Below are positions 1 through 7,622 of a stretch of 64,000 bases of DNA, piece after piece. The stretch lies in assembly GCF_900094555.1 (NCBI RefSeq), contig NZ_FMAC01000001.1, positions 496,001 to 560,000 on the forward strand. The letters are read 5' to 3'. Positions within the stretch are counted from its first letter, which is position 1. Every line of letters begins with the position of its first letter. The DNA is from Martinezella hainanensis (GTDB lineage Bacteria > Pseudomonadota > Alphaproteobacteria > Rhizobiales > Rhizobiaceae). The translations under genes and the position numbers were made by a program. The notes below the pieces were generated by a model that saw only the letters and a list, made by a program, of their open reading frames with translations, was not told where the DNA came from and made no database searches.

Positions 1-1099
1 CCCAGGTCGAGTAGATCGCCGGATCACGCGTACCTGTGGCGGAGCGGATGAGGCACTCATCAAGCCGGGACATCGCCGGCGTGTAATCGAGCTCTTGGAT
101 CGCCTGGATTCGGTCATGATAGTTCTTCATGTCGGCGGTGCCTGTCGCATTCATCCCCGCCGGCGATTGACCAAGCAATCGCGTGACCGGAATGTCGGCC
201 GCGCCGGCTACGATCTGCAGGAAAGCCATCAGAATATCCGTGAGACCGGAAAGCGGCGCACCCTTGCTGTCGTACTCCTCCTCGGCATCGAGGATCAGCG
301 TCCCATTGACCCCCTTGATGGTATTGGCTAGCGCATAGCGACGCAGCACTGCATCTTCATAAGCCTGGTTGCCGATATTGGCTGAGAACTGCGGGACCTT
401 GATGATATCGATCTTCGCCTCGAAGACGAGGCTGGCGATGTTGGCCGCCGTGCTGTCGGCGTTCTTGATCGCGTCGAAGGTCGCGGCCAGCACGCTTTCA
501 CCCCAGACATGGTGGCCCATCCCGCCGAATTCTTCATTGGGCGTCATGGCACCTTTGAAAATGACAAGGCGTGATGGATGGATTGTCACCTGCATGCCAT
601 TGGCACCGGTCAGCGTGTAGTATCTCGGCTTGCCATACCATTCCGACGCGGGATCACTGTCGATGTCTCCAGCAGCGAGTTGGTGGCGTGTCAGCACGGT
701 GAGGTGCTTGATATCGCCCTTACCGATCCGCTCCGCCTCGAGCGGCAATGCCGGATCGGCATCTTCGGAGCCGATGAAAAGAGCAGCACCGCCGAATAGT
801 CGTGCCTTCGTTGATGCTTCCAGCACTTTGCCGCGCAGATTGAGCCGCCGCTCTTCGGCATCAATCAAGCCGATCTGATCACTTGCAGCCTGCCAGTTTC
901 GCCATTTCCGGCAGCTATCCAGCGCCGGGATATCGACGATCTTGCGCGGAAGCCAGGAACCGCGATAGGCGGCGATGATCTGCTCGTCCGTCAGGATCGG
1001 CTGCGTGTAGAAAACCGATGCCGCCTTGTCGCGTTCGGTGCCCATGCGGGATGCAAGGCTCACCAAGCCGTCGCGAACCATCGAGAATACCTGCCCCAT
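1..1099 (-). CDS. Phage portal protein, DUF1073 type (3' end beyond window)
   Basis: This is the N-terminal 366 residues of a phage portal protein. Portals form the dodecameric ring through which DNA enters the capsid. The frame is open from an ATG at 1099 to the window edge, so the C-terminus is missing. An AAAGGA ribosome binding site precedes the ATG. Visible features are an N-terminal stretch ending in SWLPRKIVDIPALD, typical of DUF1073 portals, and near the right end the motif GQSPAGMNATG followed by an acidic/aromatic helix, which is diagnostic for this family. The gene lies directly downstream of the large terminase gene on the same strand, the usual small terminase, large terminase, portal order. 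I am confident of the family; the rest of the structural cluster must lie left of the window. Confidence 0.88.
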   Translation of the reverse strand, partial: MGQVFSMVRDGLVSLASRMGTERDKAASVFYTQPILTDEQIIAAYRGSWLPRKIVDIPALDSCRKWRNWQAASDQIGLIDAEERRLNLRGKVLEASTKARLFGGAALFIGSEDADPALPLEAERIGKGDIKHLTVLTRHQLAAGDIDSDPASEWYGKPRYYTLTGANGMQVTIHPSRLVIFKGAMTPNEEFGGMGHHVWGESVLAATFDAIKNADSTAANIASLVFEAKIDIIKVPQFSANIGNQAYEDAVLRRYALANTIKGVNGTLILDAEEEYDSKGAPLSGLTDILMAFLQIVAGAADIPVTRLLGQSPAGMNATGTADMKNYHDRIQAIQELDYTPAMSRLDECLIRSATGTRDPAIYSTW

Positions 1100-1145
1100 G
1101 GATTGTCCTTTGATAGCGATGTGATGAAAGACCCGCGCCGCGAGC

Positions 1146-2630
1146 CTAGAAATTCGTGAAGCTGAAGGATGAACTCAGCGCGAGCTCGTTCAAGGCGTCG
1201 GCGAAGGCATCGACTTGGTCGTCGAACTGCCCATTCGGAAAAGCGCAGATCTCGTCGAGAAATGCCTCGTTCCAGTCCCCACGCAAAAGCTTGACGTTCC
1301 CCGCCTCCGCCTGCGCCGAGGCCGGCTTGGCGCGTGTCGCCTTATCACCGGTCGGAGATATGACTTTTACCGGAAAACCCGCGAGCAGCTTGATCTTGGT
1401 TTCCGCATCGGCCTTGCCGGCCGCACCTGGGTCCTGCGGCATCCGGATCGTCACCGTCGGCCCATCTTGCGACGCAACGTTCTTGAGATTGCGCTCCACC
1501 TCGGCGGGCGACCAGCGCCCCCGCATAATAGTTTCGACGTAGAAAACGCCACCGACCAAGGCCATCCGCAGACCTACGGTCCAGTCCGGCTTGCGACCCG
1601 GACGCGCCTTCGAAGCGGCGAAGTCCCAGGCACGACAGCGCTTTGCACCGGAGGGCAGTACCTCCACGATTTCAAAATCGCCGCGCTGGAACAGACCACC
1701 GGAACGCGGAGCTGGCCGCTGCTGGAACTGACCGGCTACGGCGTAGCTACCCAACGGTATCTTGTCGCGCTCGACGACCGCTCGAGGAAAACGCTCCGGA
1801 AAGAGCAGTTCGCCCTCCTCCGCCCTCGGATCGACAAATCCGATCGAAGTGCGGCAACGCCGCTCCGGCTCGAACTCCATCGGCAGCATCAGGTGCTCAT
1901 AGCCAAGCCCGAGTGCTAAAATGGTTCCGGAGACATCTGCCTCATGCAGTCGCTGCATCACGACGACGATCGCCGAACGCTGGGGATCGTTAAGTCGCGT
2001 CGGCACGGATTCACGAAATGTACGAACCGTGGACAAACGCTCTGCCTCGGATTCCGCTCCATCCACTGAATGAGGATCGTCGACAATGACGCGATCACCG
2101 CGACCACCGGTCAGCCTCGAAAACGGCACACCCTGACGTGAGCCCGTACGGGTATTGGCGAAAGCCATCTCGCTGGTTCTCGTCAACTTGACCCGATCGC
2201 CCCAGAGCGCCTGATACCATTCGGAGGCAACGAGGTCGCGCATGCGCCTGTTGTCACGTTTGGCATAGTGCTCCGAATAGGAAGCGCCGAGATAACGCAT
2301 CTGCGGCTTGCCCTTCGGACCCCACTCCCAAGCAGGCCAGAAGACACCGCACAGGAGCGACTTCATCGTACCCGGAGGCACGTTGATTAGGAGACGCGTA
2401 ATCTCGCCCGACGTAACCGCCTCGAGATGTCGGCAGATAGCATCGATGTGCCAGCCATGGACATACTCGACGGAGGGCTCGACAACGTGCCAGGCTTCCC
2501 GCACGAAGCCGGTCAACGATTGGCAATTGGCGCGAATTCGTTCAGCATCCAAGGCAATCTGGGCGGCAACCTCGACCCGTTCGCGCTCAGCGCTCCGCCT
2601 CGCCTTCTCCTCCTGGATCGCCGCCATCAT
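1146..2630 (-). CDS. Phage terminase large subunit (ATPase/nuclease)
   Basis: This is the DNA-packaging motor that cuts concatemeric phage DNA and pumps it through the portal. The ATPase domain shows a Walker A-like motif NVPPGTMKSLL and a Walker B VIVDD about 95 residues later. The C-terminal RNase H-like nuclease domain has the acidic CRAWDFAASK motif and a late DDQVDAFADAL motif. The frame is open further upstream to an ATG at 2696, but that start overlaps the preceding gene by 110 bases and has no ribosome binding site. The paired ATGs at 2630/2627 reduce the overlap to 44 bases or less and give about 494 residues. It lies between the small-terminase candidate and the portal gene on one strand. 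The gene looks intact. Confidence 0.9.
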   Translation of the reverse strand: MMAAIQEEKARRSAERERVEVAAQIALDAERIRANCQSLTGFVREAWHVVEPSVEYVHGWHIDAICRHLEAVTSGEITRLLINVPPGTMKSLLCGVFWPAWEWGPKGKPQMRYLGASYSEHYAKRDNRRMRDLVASEWYQALWGDRVKLTRTSEMAFANTRTGSRQGVPFSRLTGGRGDRVIVDDPHSVDGAESEAERLSTVRTFRESVPTRLNDPQRSAIVVVMQRLHEADVSGTILALGLGYEHLMLPMEFEPERRCRTSIGFVDPRAEEGELLFPERFPRAVVERDKIPLGSYAVAGQFQQRPAPRSGGLFQRGDFEIVEVLPSGAKRCRAWDFAASKARPGRKPDWTVGLRMALVGGVFYVETIMRGRWSPAEVERNLKNVASQDGPTVTIRMPQDPGAAGKADAETKIKLLAGFPVKVISPTGDKATRAKPASAQAEAGNVKLLRGDWNEAFLDEICAFPNGQFDDQVDAFADALNELALSSSFSFTNF

Positions 2631-2934
2631 CGTCGCCGGATCCGACAAGCGGACCGAAGAGGGATTCGAGTATCGCAAGCTGCTCATCCGTGGCATTGGT
2701 TAAGTCGATGGTAACGCCGTGGCCTCCCTTAGCCCCGGCGCCAGAGCGTTCGCTAGGTTTCCGATGGACATAGGAGGCCGCTATCTTTGCCATTTCATCG
2801 CGCCGCTTCTGATCCGCCTCATCGTCACGCATCACTTTCAGCATGTAATCAAGCGGCGTGTCCTCGGCGGAAACGGCCTTGCGACGGCGCGCACGCGGTT
2901 TGCGCGGCGCGACTGGCTTGTCGGCATTGGTCAT
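2587..2934 (-). CDS. Probable phage terminase small subunit
   Basis: A 115-residue protein with a basic, lysine/arginine-rich N-terminus, a central helix-rich part (residues about 28-55, beginning TPLDYMLKVMRD), and an acidic glycine/aspartate-rich tail. Small terminases recognise packaging sites and recruit the large subunit. The assignment rests on three things: position immediately upstream of and overlapping the large terminase, the size, and the PLDYML..MRD..RR..MAK pattern seen in small phage proteins annotated this way in rhizobia. No classical DNA-binding motif is obvious, so the function is an inference. The ribosome binding site before the ATG is weak. Confidence 0.65.
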   Translation of the reverse strand: MTNADKPVAPRKPRARRRKAVSAEDTPLDYMLKVMRDDEADQKRRDEMAKIAASYVHRKPSERSGAGAKGGHGVTIDLTNATDEQLAILESLFGPLVGSGDDDGGDPGGEGEAER

Positions 2935-3148
2935 GCTTCAGATTTCCGATGGAATTTTGAAAGAAAACAAGCGGTTCAAAACAACACTTGCGATCGTCAG
3001 TGCGTCGCTGCAACTGTTCTCATCATGCCAAAATAGATACCCCATTTCGGCGCAGTTGGCGACACCCTTGAAGAGCTCTTGCCGTGCAAGGAATGAGAAC
3101 CTTGACGAGGAATGCGAATAAGGGTTTGAAACTACTTGCAAATACATA

Positions 3149-3158
3149 ACTGTACAGT
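3149..3158. promoter_or_regulatory. Perfect palindrome upstream of the methyltransferase gene
   Basis: ACTGTACAGT is a perfect 10-bp palindrome lying 60 bases before the methyltransferase start, in the 283-base gap between the terminase genes and that gene. Its position fits an operator for a dimeric repressor, but nothing links it to a particular regulator. A 10-bp palindrome can also occur by chance. Confidence 0.25.
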
Positions 3159-3217
3159 CCGACGAACTGGACCAGATAAACCTCGATTCACAGCTTAGGC
3201 CTCAAGGAACCGTTGCC

Positions 3218-3943
3218 ATGGGCGATAGAATTTCCGCAAAGGGAAACTCCAAGTTGATCCGCATGAGCCCGCTGGCGCCGCAGGATCGCGGTTCGGATGA
3301 TCTGGTGAATAATGATTGGGTTCGGCGGTTTATCGCCGTCAATCTCCCGGTCCTGCCCGTTCCCGGCATTCCGGATATTCGCCTGCATAAGGCAGGCCCA
3401 CAAAGCGGCCTGCGACGCCTCGCGGAACGGGATCCGCAATTCGGCTCGCCCTACTGGGCACACTATTGGGGAGGAGGCCTGGTCCTGGCCCGTTATCTTT
3501 TGGACCGGCCGAAAGACGTGGCCGGTCGCCGCGTGCTAGATCTTGGTACAGGTTCGGGAATTGTTGCAATTGCAGCCGCAAAGGCAGGTGCCGCGACGGT
3601 CCATGCCACCGACATCGACCCTTACGCAATCGCGGCGACCGAGCTGAATGCGGCACTCAACGGAGTGAAAGTCGACTTGATACTCGCCGATTTGACAACA
3701 GGCGACCCGCCAGAGGTCGATGTCATATGCGTCGGAGATCTCTTCTATGAAGCCGAGCTTGCGGAAAAGGTTGCAGTATTTCTGGATCGGTGCCTGGCAG
3801 AAGGAATCGTAATCCTGATCGGCGATCCATGGCGCGCGCATTTGCCGAAATCGCGACTTCGGCTTCTTGCAGAATATGCTGTCCCAGACTTTGGCGAAGA
3901 GACCACGAGGGCACGGCCGGCCGGCATCTTTGCATTTGAGTGA
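3218..3943 (+). CDS. Class I SAM methyltransferase, ETFB-lysine methyltransferase (METTL20)-like
   Basis: A 241-residue methyltransferase. Residues about 77-96 (SPYW.HYWGGGLVLARYLLD) and motif I VLDLGTGSGIVAIAA (106-120), followed by DIDPYA (132-137), VGDLFYE (172-178) and LIGDP, match the METTL20/PrmA-like group. Known members methylate lysines of the electron transfer flavoprotein beta subunit, and the bacterial enzyme studied in Agrobacterium belongs here. AAGGA precedes the ATG. It reads opposite to the flanking phage genes and sits between the terminase block and the early genes, so it may be a lysogenic-conversion (moron) gene or a host gene isolated by phage decay. The substrate cannot be told from sequence; the fold and motifs are clear. 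Confidence 0.8.
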   Translation: MGDRISAKGNSKLIRMSPLAPQDRGSDDLVNNDWVRRFIAVNLPVLPVPGIPDIRLHKAGPQSGLRRLAERDPQFGSPYWAHYWGGGLVLARYLLDRPKDVAGRRVLDLGTGSGIVAIAAAKAGAATVHATDIDPYAIAATELNAALNGVKVDLILADLTTGDPPEVDVICVGDLFYEAELAEKVAVFLDRCLAEGIVILIGDPWRAHLPKSRLRLLAEYAVPDFGEETTRARPAGIFAFE

Positions 3944-4019
3944 AACAAGTCACCAAGCAGGGACATTGGCAAGGCGTAGCGATTATTCGGGTTCGGACCG
4001 TAATCGTCGCTACGTCGCG

Positions 4020-4688
4020 TTAGGCTTTCATCCTGGCGCGCCTACGGTTCCCGCGCTCCAATCGTTTGGCCAACTCGGCAAGTTCGGGACTTGCTGCATC
4101 GAAAACGGGCCGTGCATCATCCGGCAACCAATGTGTTTCATGTGTCGGCGCCTTAGGCTTTACCCGATGAAACCCACCGGGCGCGTTCGGCATCATCGGT
4201 GATATGCGCGACCAATCCGGCTCCTGTAGCATGGGTGAGGCAGCGAAAAGCATGCCGGCAAGCTTCTGGAATTCGCTCTGAATGCGTCGTTCGGCCGTGC
4301 GCCGCACGCGCCCGGTTCGAGCGCAGAAATCTCGAAACGAGCCGGCAATATGAGGCGCAGCAAGGCAAATAGACCATCGCGAAAGCAGGATACGCCGCTC
4401 CTCGTCCCCGACATGAACGCGTAGCCATTCCTGTAAAACCTCTTCTGCCCGGCTGATCGCCGCAGCGCTCGGACGATAGCGAATCCGGATATCGGCATGA
4501 TCCGTCGATTCGGGCAAAACCTCCGGCCAGAGCGTCCGCATCCTGTCGGGCCGGACGCCGCGCACATCGAGATGAACCATCGTATCGGCAGCCTCGATGA
4601 AACGTGCACGGATAATCAGGCTCAAGTCAGCGATCTCGACCGCGCGCTGGAATAGATCGTCAAACTGCAAGGCGGAGTGGTGCATCAA
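4020..4688 (-). CDS. Phage-type hypothetical protein, DUF6362-like
   Basis: A 222-residue protein resembling the DUF6362 proteins found in alphaproteobacterial prophages; this match is from memory of the family pattern and is moderate. Visible features are an N-terminal helix with RFIEAADTMVHL, a central TRPxR-type region with a WP (RTLWPEVLP), and RVRRTAERRIQSEFQKLA, which could be a helix-turn-helix or other nucleic-acid-binding helix. The last 25 residues are strongly basic. The start overlaps the end of the upstream 138-residue gene by 29 bases, and all neighbours on this strand are small phage genes, so it belongs to the leftward early operon. The exact function is unknown. Confidence 0.6.
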   Translation of the reverse strand: MMHHSALQFDDLFQRAVEIADLSLIIRARFIEAADTMVHLDVRGVRPDRMRTLWPEVLPESTDHADIRIRYRPSAAAISRAEEVLQEWLRVHVGDEERRILLSRWSICLAAPHIAGSFRDFCARTGRVRRTAERRIQSEFQKLAGMLFAASPMLQEPDWSRISPMMPNAPGGFHRVKPKAPTHETHWLPDDARPVFDAASPELAELAKRLERGNRRRARMKA

Positions 4689-5076
4689 GTCGTTTCTCCA
4701 ATTCCTGATAGATTAGCGTGCGCAATGTCGCCCGAACGGGCCAAGGCCGCCGCGCCACCGCATCCGTGCGCAATGTGGCAAGCGCAATATCGTCAAAGGC
4801 ACCCAAAAGATCGCCGGGACGCTGCAGCGCCCAATCCTGGCGCTGCGCGAGAACATCGGATACCGCACCGATCGTGTCCGACCAGAGTTCGTCGCGATTG
4901 CTCCCGGTCTGCCGGATACACCGCAAGACGAAGACCAGATGACCATCGCCGTAACGGCCGCGGATTTCCTGCATCGTGCCGCGCGCGTGGCTCTCCGCCG
5001 GAGCGCGGCGCCGATGGACCGGAACCAGCTTGATGCCCAGCCCATCGAGAAGAAGATCTAGCCTACCTTTGGTCAT
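4660..5076 (-). CDS. Phage hypothetical protein
   Basis: A 138-residue protein I do not recognise. It has a basic N-terminal third (HRRRAPAESHARG), a middle section rich in helix formers, and a C-terminal RATLRTLIYQELEKRL helix. A strong AAAGGAG lies 10 bases before the ATG. It overlaps the following DUF6362-like gene by 29 bases and follows the 94-residue gene by 57 bases, so it is one member of a compact leftward phage operon. No catalytic motif is visible. Confidence 0.6.
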   Translation of the reverse strand: MTKGRLDLLLDGLGIKLVPVHRRRAPAESHARGTMQEIRGRYGDGHLVFVLRCIRQTGSNRDELWSDTIGAVSDVLAQRQDWALQRPGDLLGAFDDIALATLRTDAVARRPWPVRATLRTLIYQELEKRLDAPLRLAV

Positions 5077-5133
5077 AGCCGCTCAACTCCTTTCGTCGGT
5101 GAATTTGAGACCTCATCCATGTCATCGGGAAGA

Positions 5134-5418
5134 TCAGACGACGCCCTGGGTGGTGTCGGCAACCTTGGCCGATCTGGGTTTGAAGAAGGCCGCCGCCTTG
5201 GAAAAGGCCTCGACCCGCGCTCCATCGCGCAGCATCGGCGTATTGAGATAAGCAACCATCGCCTCGCCGGCCGCAGCCTTCGCCGCATCCTGCGTCGCAA
5301 AGACGATCGGCTCACCTCGATTATCCCGGAGGATCTCGTTTGTCGCTCGGTGAACCTTGCGGATCCAGCCGAGATGGCCGCCGGCTACGGTCTCTGTTCC
5401 GATTTGAAATTCGTTCAT
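5134..5418 (-). CDS. Phage hypothetical protein
   Basis: A 94-residue protein preceded by an excellent GGGGGAGG ribosome binding site. The first half (residues about 18-45, WIRKVHRATNEILRDNRGEP) reads like a small beta-rich domain. The second half contains ATQDAAKAAAGEAMVAYL, an alanine-rich helix common in small phage early proteins. No known family is recognised. It sits in the leftward operon between the membrane protein gene and the 138-residue gene. Confidence 0.6.
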   Translation of the reverse strand: MNEFQIGTETVAGGHLGWIRKVHRATNEILRDNRGEPIVFATQDAAKAAAGEAMVAYLNTPMLRDGARVEAFSKAAAFFKPRSAKVADTTQGVV

Positions 5419-5523
5419 AACAACCTCCCCCGGCCGACGGGACCAGGTTTTCGTGTAGAGTTTCCGATTGGGTTTAAGGTTTCAGTGCTCGCTAACGGCC
5501 GCGAACCTTCACTGGGTAGTTTT

Positions 5524-5709
5524 TCAGCGAGCGCGCGGATCTTCCGCGATCCGAAAGTGGATTTGATCCCCTTCCGGCGCACCAGTATCTTCAACCTCAA
5601 AGGGTGACACCGGCGATCTCCAAATGACCGACTTTATCGCGATCATCATGGCGACGAAAAACAACGACGCGCCGATGCAAGCGAGAAAGCCCTGAAGCAT
5701 TTCGATCAT
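5524..5709 (-). CDS. Small single-span membrane protein (phage)
   Basis: A 61-residue protein with one clear hydrophobic segment near the N-terminus (LQGFLACIGASLFFVAMMIA) followed by a charged C-terminal tail. The ATG at 5709 overlaps the TGA of the upstream zinc-ribbon gene in an ATGA arrangement, which supports translational coupling and this start over a longer upstream frame. The function is unknown; small membrane proteins of this kind are common in phage early operons. Confidence 0.55.
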   Translation of the reverse strand: MIEMLQGFLACIGASLFFVAMMIAIKSVIWRSPVSPFEVEDTGAPEGDQIHFRIAEDPRAR

Positions 5710-5912
5710 GGCAGCATCTCCCCATCGATTGCCTTCGAAAAGGACCTGGTCTCCACCATTTCCTGAGGTTCGACGGCCGCATGGCAATCCTCGCAATGCA
5801 GCTCGATAATCTCCGCGATCGACAGAATTCGGAGGCAACCAGGACATCCCCAGAAGCGATCGAAATATCCAGCCCGAGATACTGCCCTCCTACTCCCGCC
5901 GTTTGTGATCAT
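5706..5912 (-). CDS. Small zinc-ribbon-like protein (phage)
   Basis: A 68-residue protein with two cysteine pairs, CPGC and CEDC, spaced about 17 residues apart in a zinc-ribbon pattern, suggesting a small metal-binding domain. I chose the ATG at 5912 because GAGGTG lies 6 bases before it; an upstream ATG at 5963 lacks such a site. Its stop overlaps the start of the following membrane-protein gene. It is the first gene of the leftward operon, about 90 bases from the probable transcription start driven by the promoter at 6034-6007, so it should be expressed early on induction. Confidence 0.62.
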   Translation of the reverse strand: MITNGGSRRAVSRAGYFDRFWGCPGCLRILSIAEIIELHCEDCHAAVEPQEMVETRSFSKAIDGEMLP

Positions 5913-6006
5913 GACTTCACCTCTAAAAACATTAGTCACCGTACGCAGCGTCAATCCACTCATCTGCCAAGTTGCAATTTGCGCATCAGCATCTTGATAG
6001 ACACAA

Positions 6007-6049
6007 ATTATGTTGATAATAATAGCTATGTCAACATGATTTATGTCAA
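6007..6049 (-). promoter_or_regulatory. Divergent prophage control region: leftward promoter and left repressor operator
   Basis: On the minus strand TTGACA (6034-6029) is separated by 16 bases from CATAAT (6012-6007), a near-consensus promoter for the leftward phage operon. Overlapping it, TATGTCAACATGATTTATGT (plus strand 6027-6046) recurs inverted after the repressor gene. ATGTTGA (6010-6016) and TCAACAT (6031-6037) form an inverted repeat, and a further TGTCAA lies at 6044-6049. On the plus strand TTGATA (6013-6018) with CATGAT (6035-6040) could start repressor transcription, so a repressor bound here could control both directions. Binding is an inference from the repeats. Confidence 0.62.
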
Positions 6050-6070
6050 AAATTTTGCAAGGGTCTAGAG

Positions 6071-6859
6071 ATGCAGAAATCTATGGGCGAACGACTAAGA
6101 GCGGCCCGCGAAGCCGCAAATTATCCATCAGCCACGAAGGCGGCAGAAGCGCTGGGCGTGAGTCTGTCCACCTATCGCGCGCATGAAAACGGTCAGAACG
6201 AATTCAGCGCCGAGGTCGCCAATCGCTACGCCAAGAAATTCGGCACGACTGCGGCCTATCTGCTGACTGGCGAAGGCCTGCGCAAAACCGCACGCCCGAC
6301 ACCGAATATCGTCATGTCATTCGACCCTGACGAGCAGGATCAGGATGGATTTGCCGAGAGTGGCGACGAACTCAGTTACAGCCGCGAGCACTGGAAGCCG
6401 CAGATCGAAGGCGCAACACCGGAAGTGGATGTCAAACTTGGCGCCGGTAGTGGCATTGTCGGCGAAGTCATCAACCTCCCCGTCGGCTCGGGCAATGTCG
6501 CCGGGCACAAGATCGTCGCGGAATGGCTTATCCCCACCGGCTATCTACGAAACGAGGCAAAAGCTTCACCGAACCATACGATCATCATGGAAGTCGTCGG
6601 CGATTCCATGCAGCCCACCTATATGCCGGGCGATCGCGTTATCGTCGATCTCTCGCAGAACCAAATGACCACCGATACCGTCTACGCGATCAGCGACGGC
6701 TATACCGAACCACAGATCAAGCGCCTGCAGCGAGTTCCCTTCACCCATCCGGGCCAAGTCAAGATCATTTCCGACAATCCAGCGCTAGAGACCTTCACCG
6801 TCGAGCTGGATCGACTGACCATCATCGGCCGAATCTGCGGCCACATCGCCCGCAAATAG
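6071..6859 (+). CDS. CI/LexA-like phage repressor (XRE HTH + S24 peptidase)
   Basis: A 262-residue prophage repressor. Residues about 5-65 form an XRE-type helix-turn-helix (ERLRAAREAANYPSATKAAE, then LGVSLSTYRAHENG). Residues about 140-262 form a LexA-like S24 domain with the nucleophile in VGDSMQPT (Ser179) and a candidate general-base lysine in EPQIKRLQ (Lys217). Ala-Gly pairs in the linker (125-126, 144-145) are candidate self-cleavage sites, which would make the prophage SOS-inducible. It is divergent from the leftward phage genes, and matching operator-like sequences lie on both sides of it, so autoregulation is likely. AAGGG lies 8 bases before the ATG. It appears intact. Confidence 0.88.
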   Translation: MQKSMGERLRAAREAANYPSATKAAEALGVSLSTYRAHENGQNEFSAEVANRYAKKFGTTAAYLLTGEGLRKTARPTPNIVMSFDPDEQDQDGFAESGDELSYSREHWKPQIEGATPEVDVKLGAGSGIVGEVINLPVGSGNVAGHKIVAEWLIPTGYLRNEAKASPNHTIIMEVVGDSMQPTYMPGDRVIVDLSQNQMTTDTVYAISDGYTEPQIKRLQRVPFTHPGQVKIISDNPALETFTVELDRLTIIGRICGHIARK

Positions 6860-6908
6860 AAAGCAATATAGGCCGCGAACACCTTTGGTGTTCCAATCAC
6901 CCAAATAA

Positions 6909-6928
6909 ACATAAATAATGTTGACATA
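6909..6928. promoter_or_regulatory. Right-hand repressor operator candidate
   Basis: The reverse complement of this 20-mer matches TATGTCAACATGATTTATGT at 6027-6046 in 19 of 20 positions. It starts 50 bases after the repressor stop codon. TTGACA (6921-6926) lies inside it and could be the -35 of a rightward promoter for the two small genes downstream, although the expected -10 (CAATCT near 6945) is poor. A second TGTTGA follows at 6933-6938. The layout resembles OL/OR pairs around a phage repressor gene. Confidence 0.6.
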
Positions 6929-7084
6929 TATTGTGTTGAATGCCAATCTCATCAATAGGAGCCATTGGTCCTGAATGGAATGAGCCCGGGCAAGCTTAGG
7001 ATCTCGCTTGAAGTCAGCGAAACCGGACACGCCAGGCGCAATGACTGAAAGGGCTGCAGGGCCGTCGAAGGGAGAGTGTCATTC

Positions 7085-7183
7085 ATGCCAAGAAAGCCGA
7101 ATGCTTTCATCATCGCGCTGGCAGATACCTTGAGGGAAACCGATATTGCCAGGATATCGTCGATTGCCAAGACGGGAGAATGA
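7085..7183 (+). CDS. Possible 32-residue leader or phage peptide
   Basis: A short frame beginning MPRKPNAFIIALADTLRE, preceded by AAGGGAG at a somewhat long spacing. Its TGA overlaps the ATG of the next gene (ATGA), an arrangement that usually indicates translational coupling. Charge and helix content look protein-like, but the frame is too short to be sure it is expressed. It would be the first gene of the rightward prophage unit after the right operator. Confidence 0.4.
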   Translation: MPRKPNAFIIALADTLRETDIARISSIAKTGE

Positions 7184-7575
7184 TGGTGTACGCTCTGGAG
7201 TTTTCCTGCGAATATTCGTTCGATGAGCTCAGCATCCGCCTATGCGATCGTTGGGAAACCGGATTGCTATTATACGGGCGCGCTGAACTGACATCGGCGG
7301 GAGCCGATTACGAGGATGAATTCTACGTATCGGCAATCAGATTGGATGGCGGTGCCAGGCTGGCGCGGCCGAATGCCTCGCACAATGCCGGCGGATTCGA
7401 GTCAGAATTGTTTCGGCGGATAGCTGCCGTCATCGAAGACGACAAGACACAGGCAGGTCGCCACGCCGCAGAACTTTTCGTCTCTGCATTGGAGCAATCT
7501 AGGGAGACCGACCATGATCAAAACTGCAAGCTCGAACGGGAGAAAAAACTGGAGGCGTTCGCAACGCCATATTGA
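7180..7575 (+). CDS. Phage hypothetical protein
   Basis: A 131-residue protein I do not recognise. The N-terminal half is beta-rich (MVYALEFSCEYSFDELSIRL, then EDEFYVSAIRLDGG) and the C-terminal half is helical and charged (RRIAAVIEDDKTQ, LEREKKLEAF). It starts at tandem ATGs just after GGGAG, overlapping the preceding 32-residue frame. It is the last gene that can reasonably be assigned to the prophage; the next gene has its own strong ribosome binding site and a non-phage fold. No function can be proposed. Confidence 0.5.
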   Translation: MMVYALEFSCEYSFDELSIRLCDRWETGLLLYGRAELTSAGADYEDEFYVSAIRLDGGARLARPNASHNAGGFESELFRRIAAVIEDDKTQAGRHAAELFVSALEQSRETDHDQNCKLEREKKLEAFATPY

Positions 7576-7622
7576 GGTTCACGACATGCAAACATCAATA
7601 CTCATAGGAGGTCGCTAAAACT

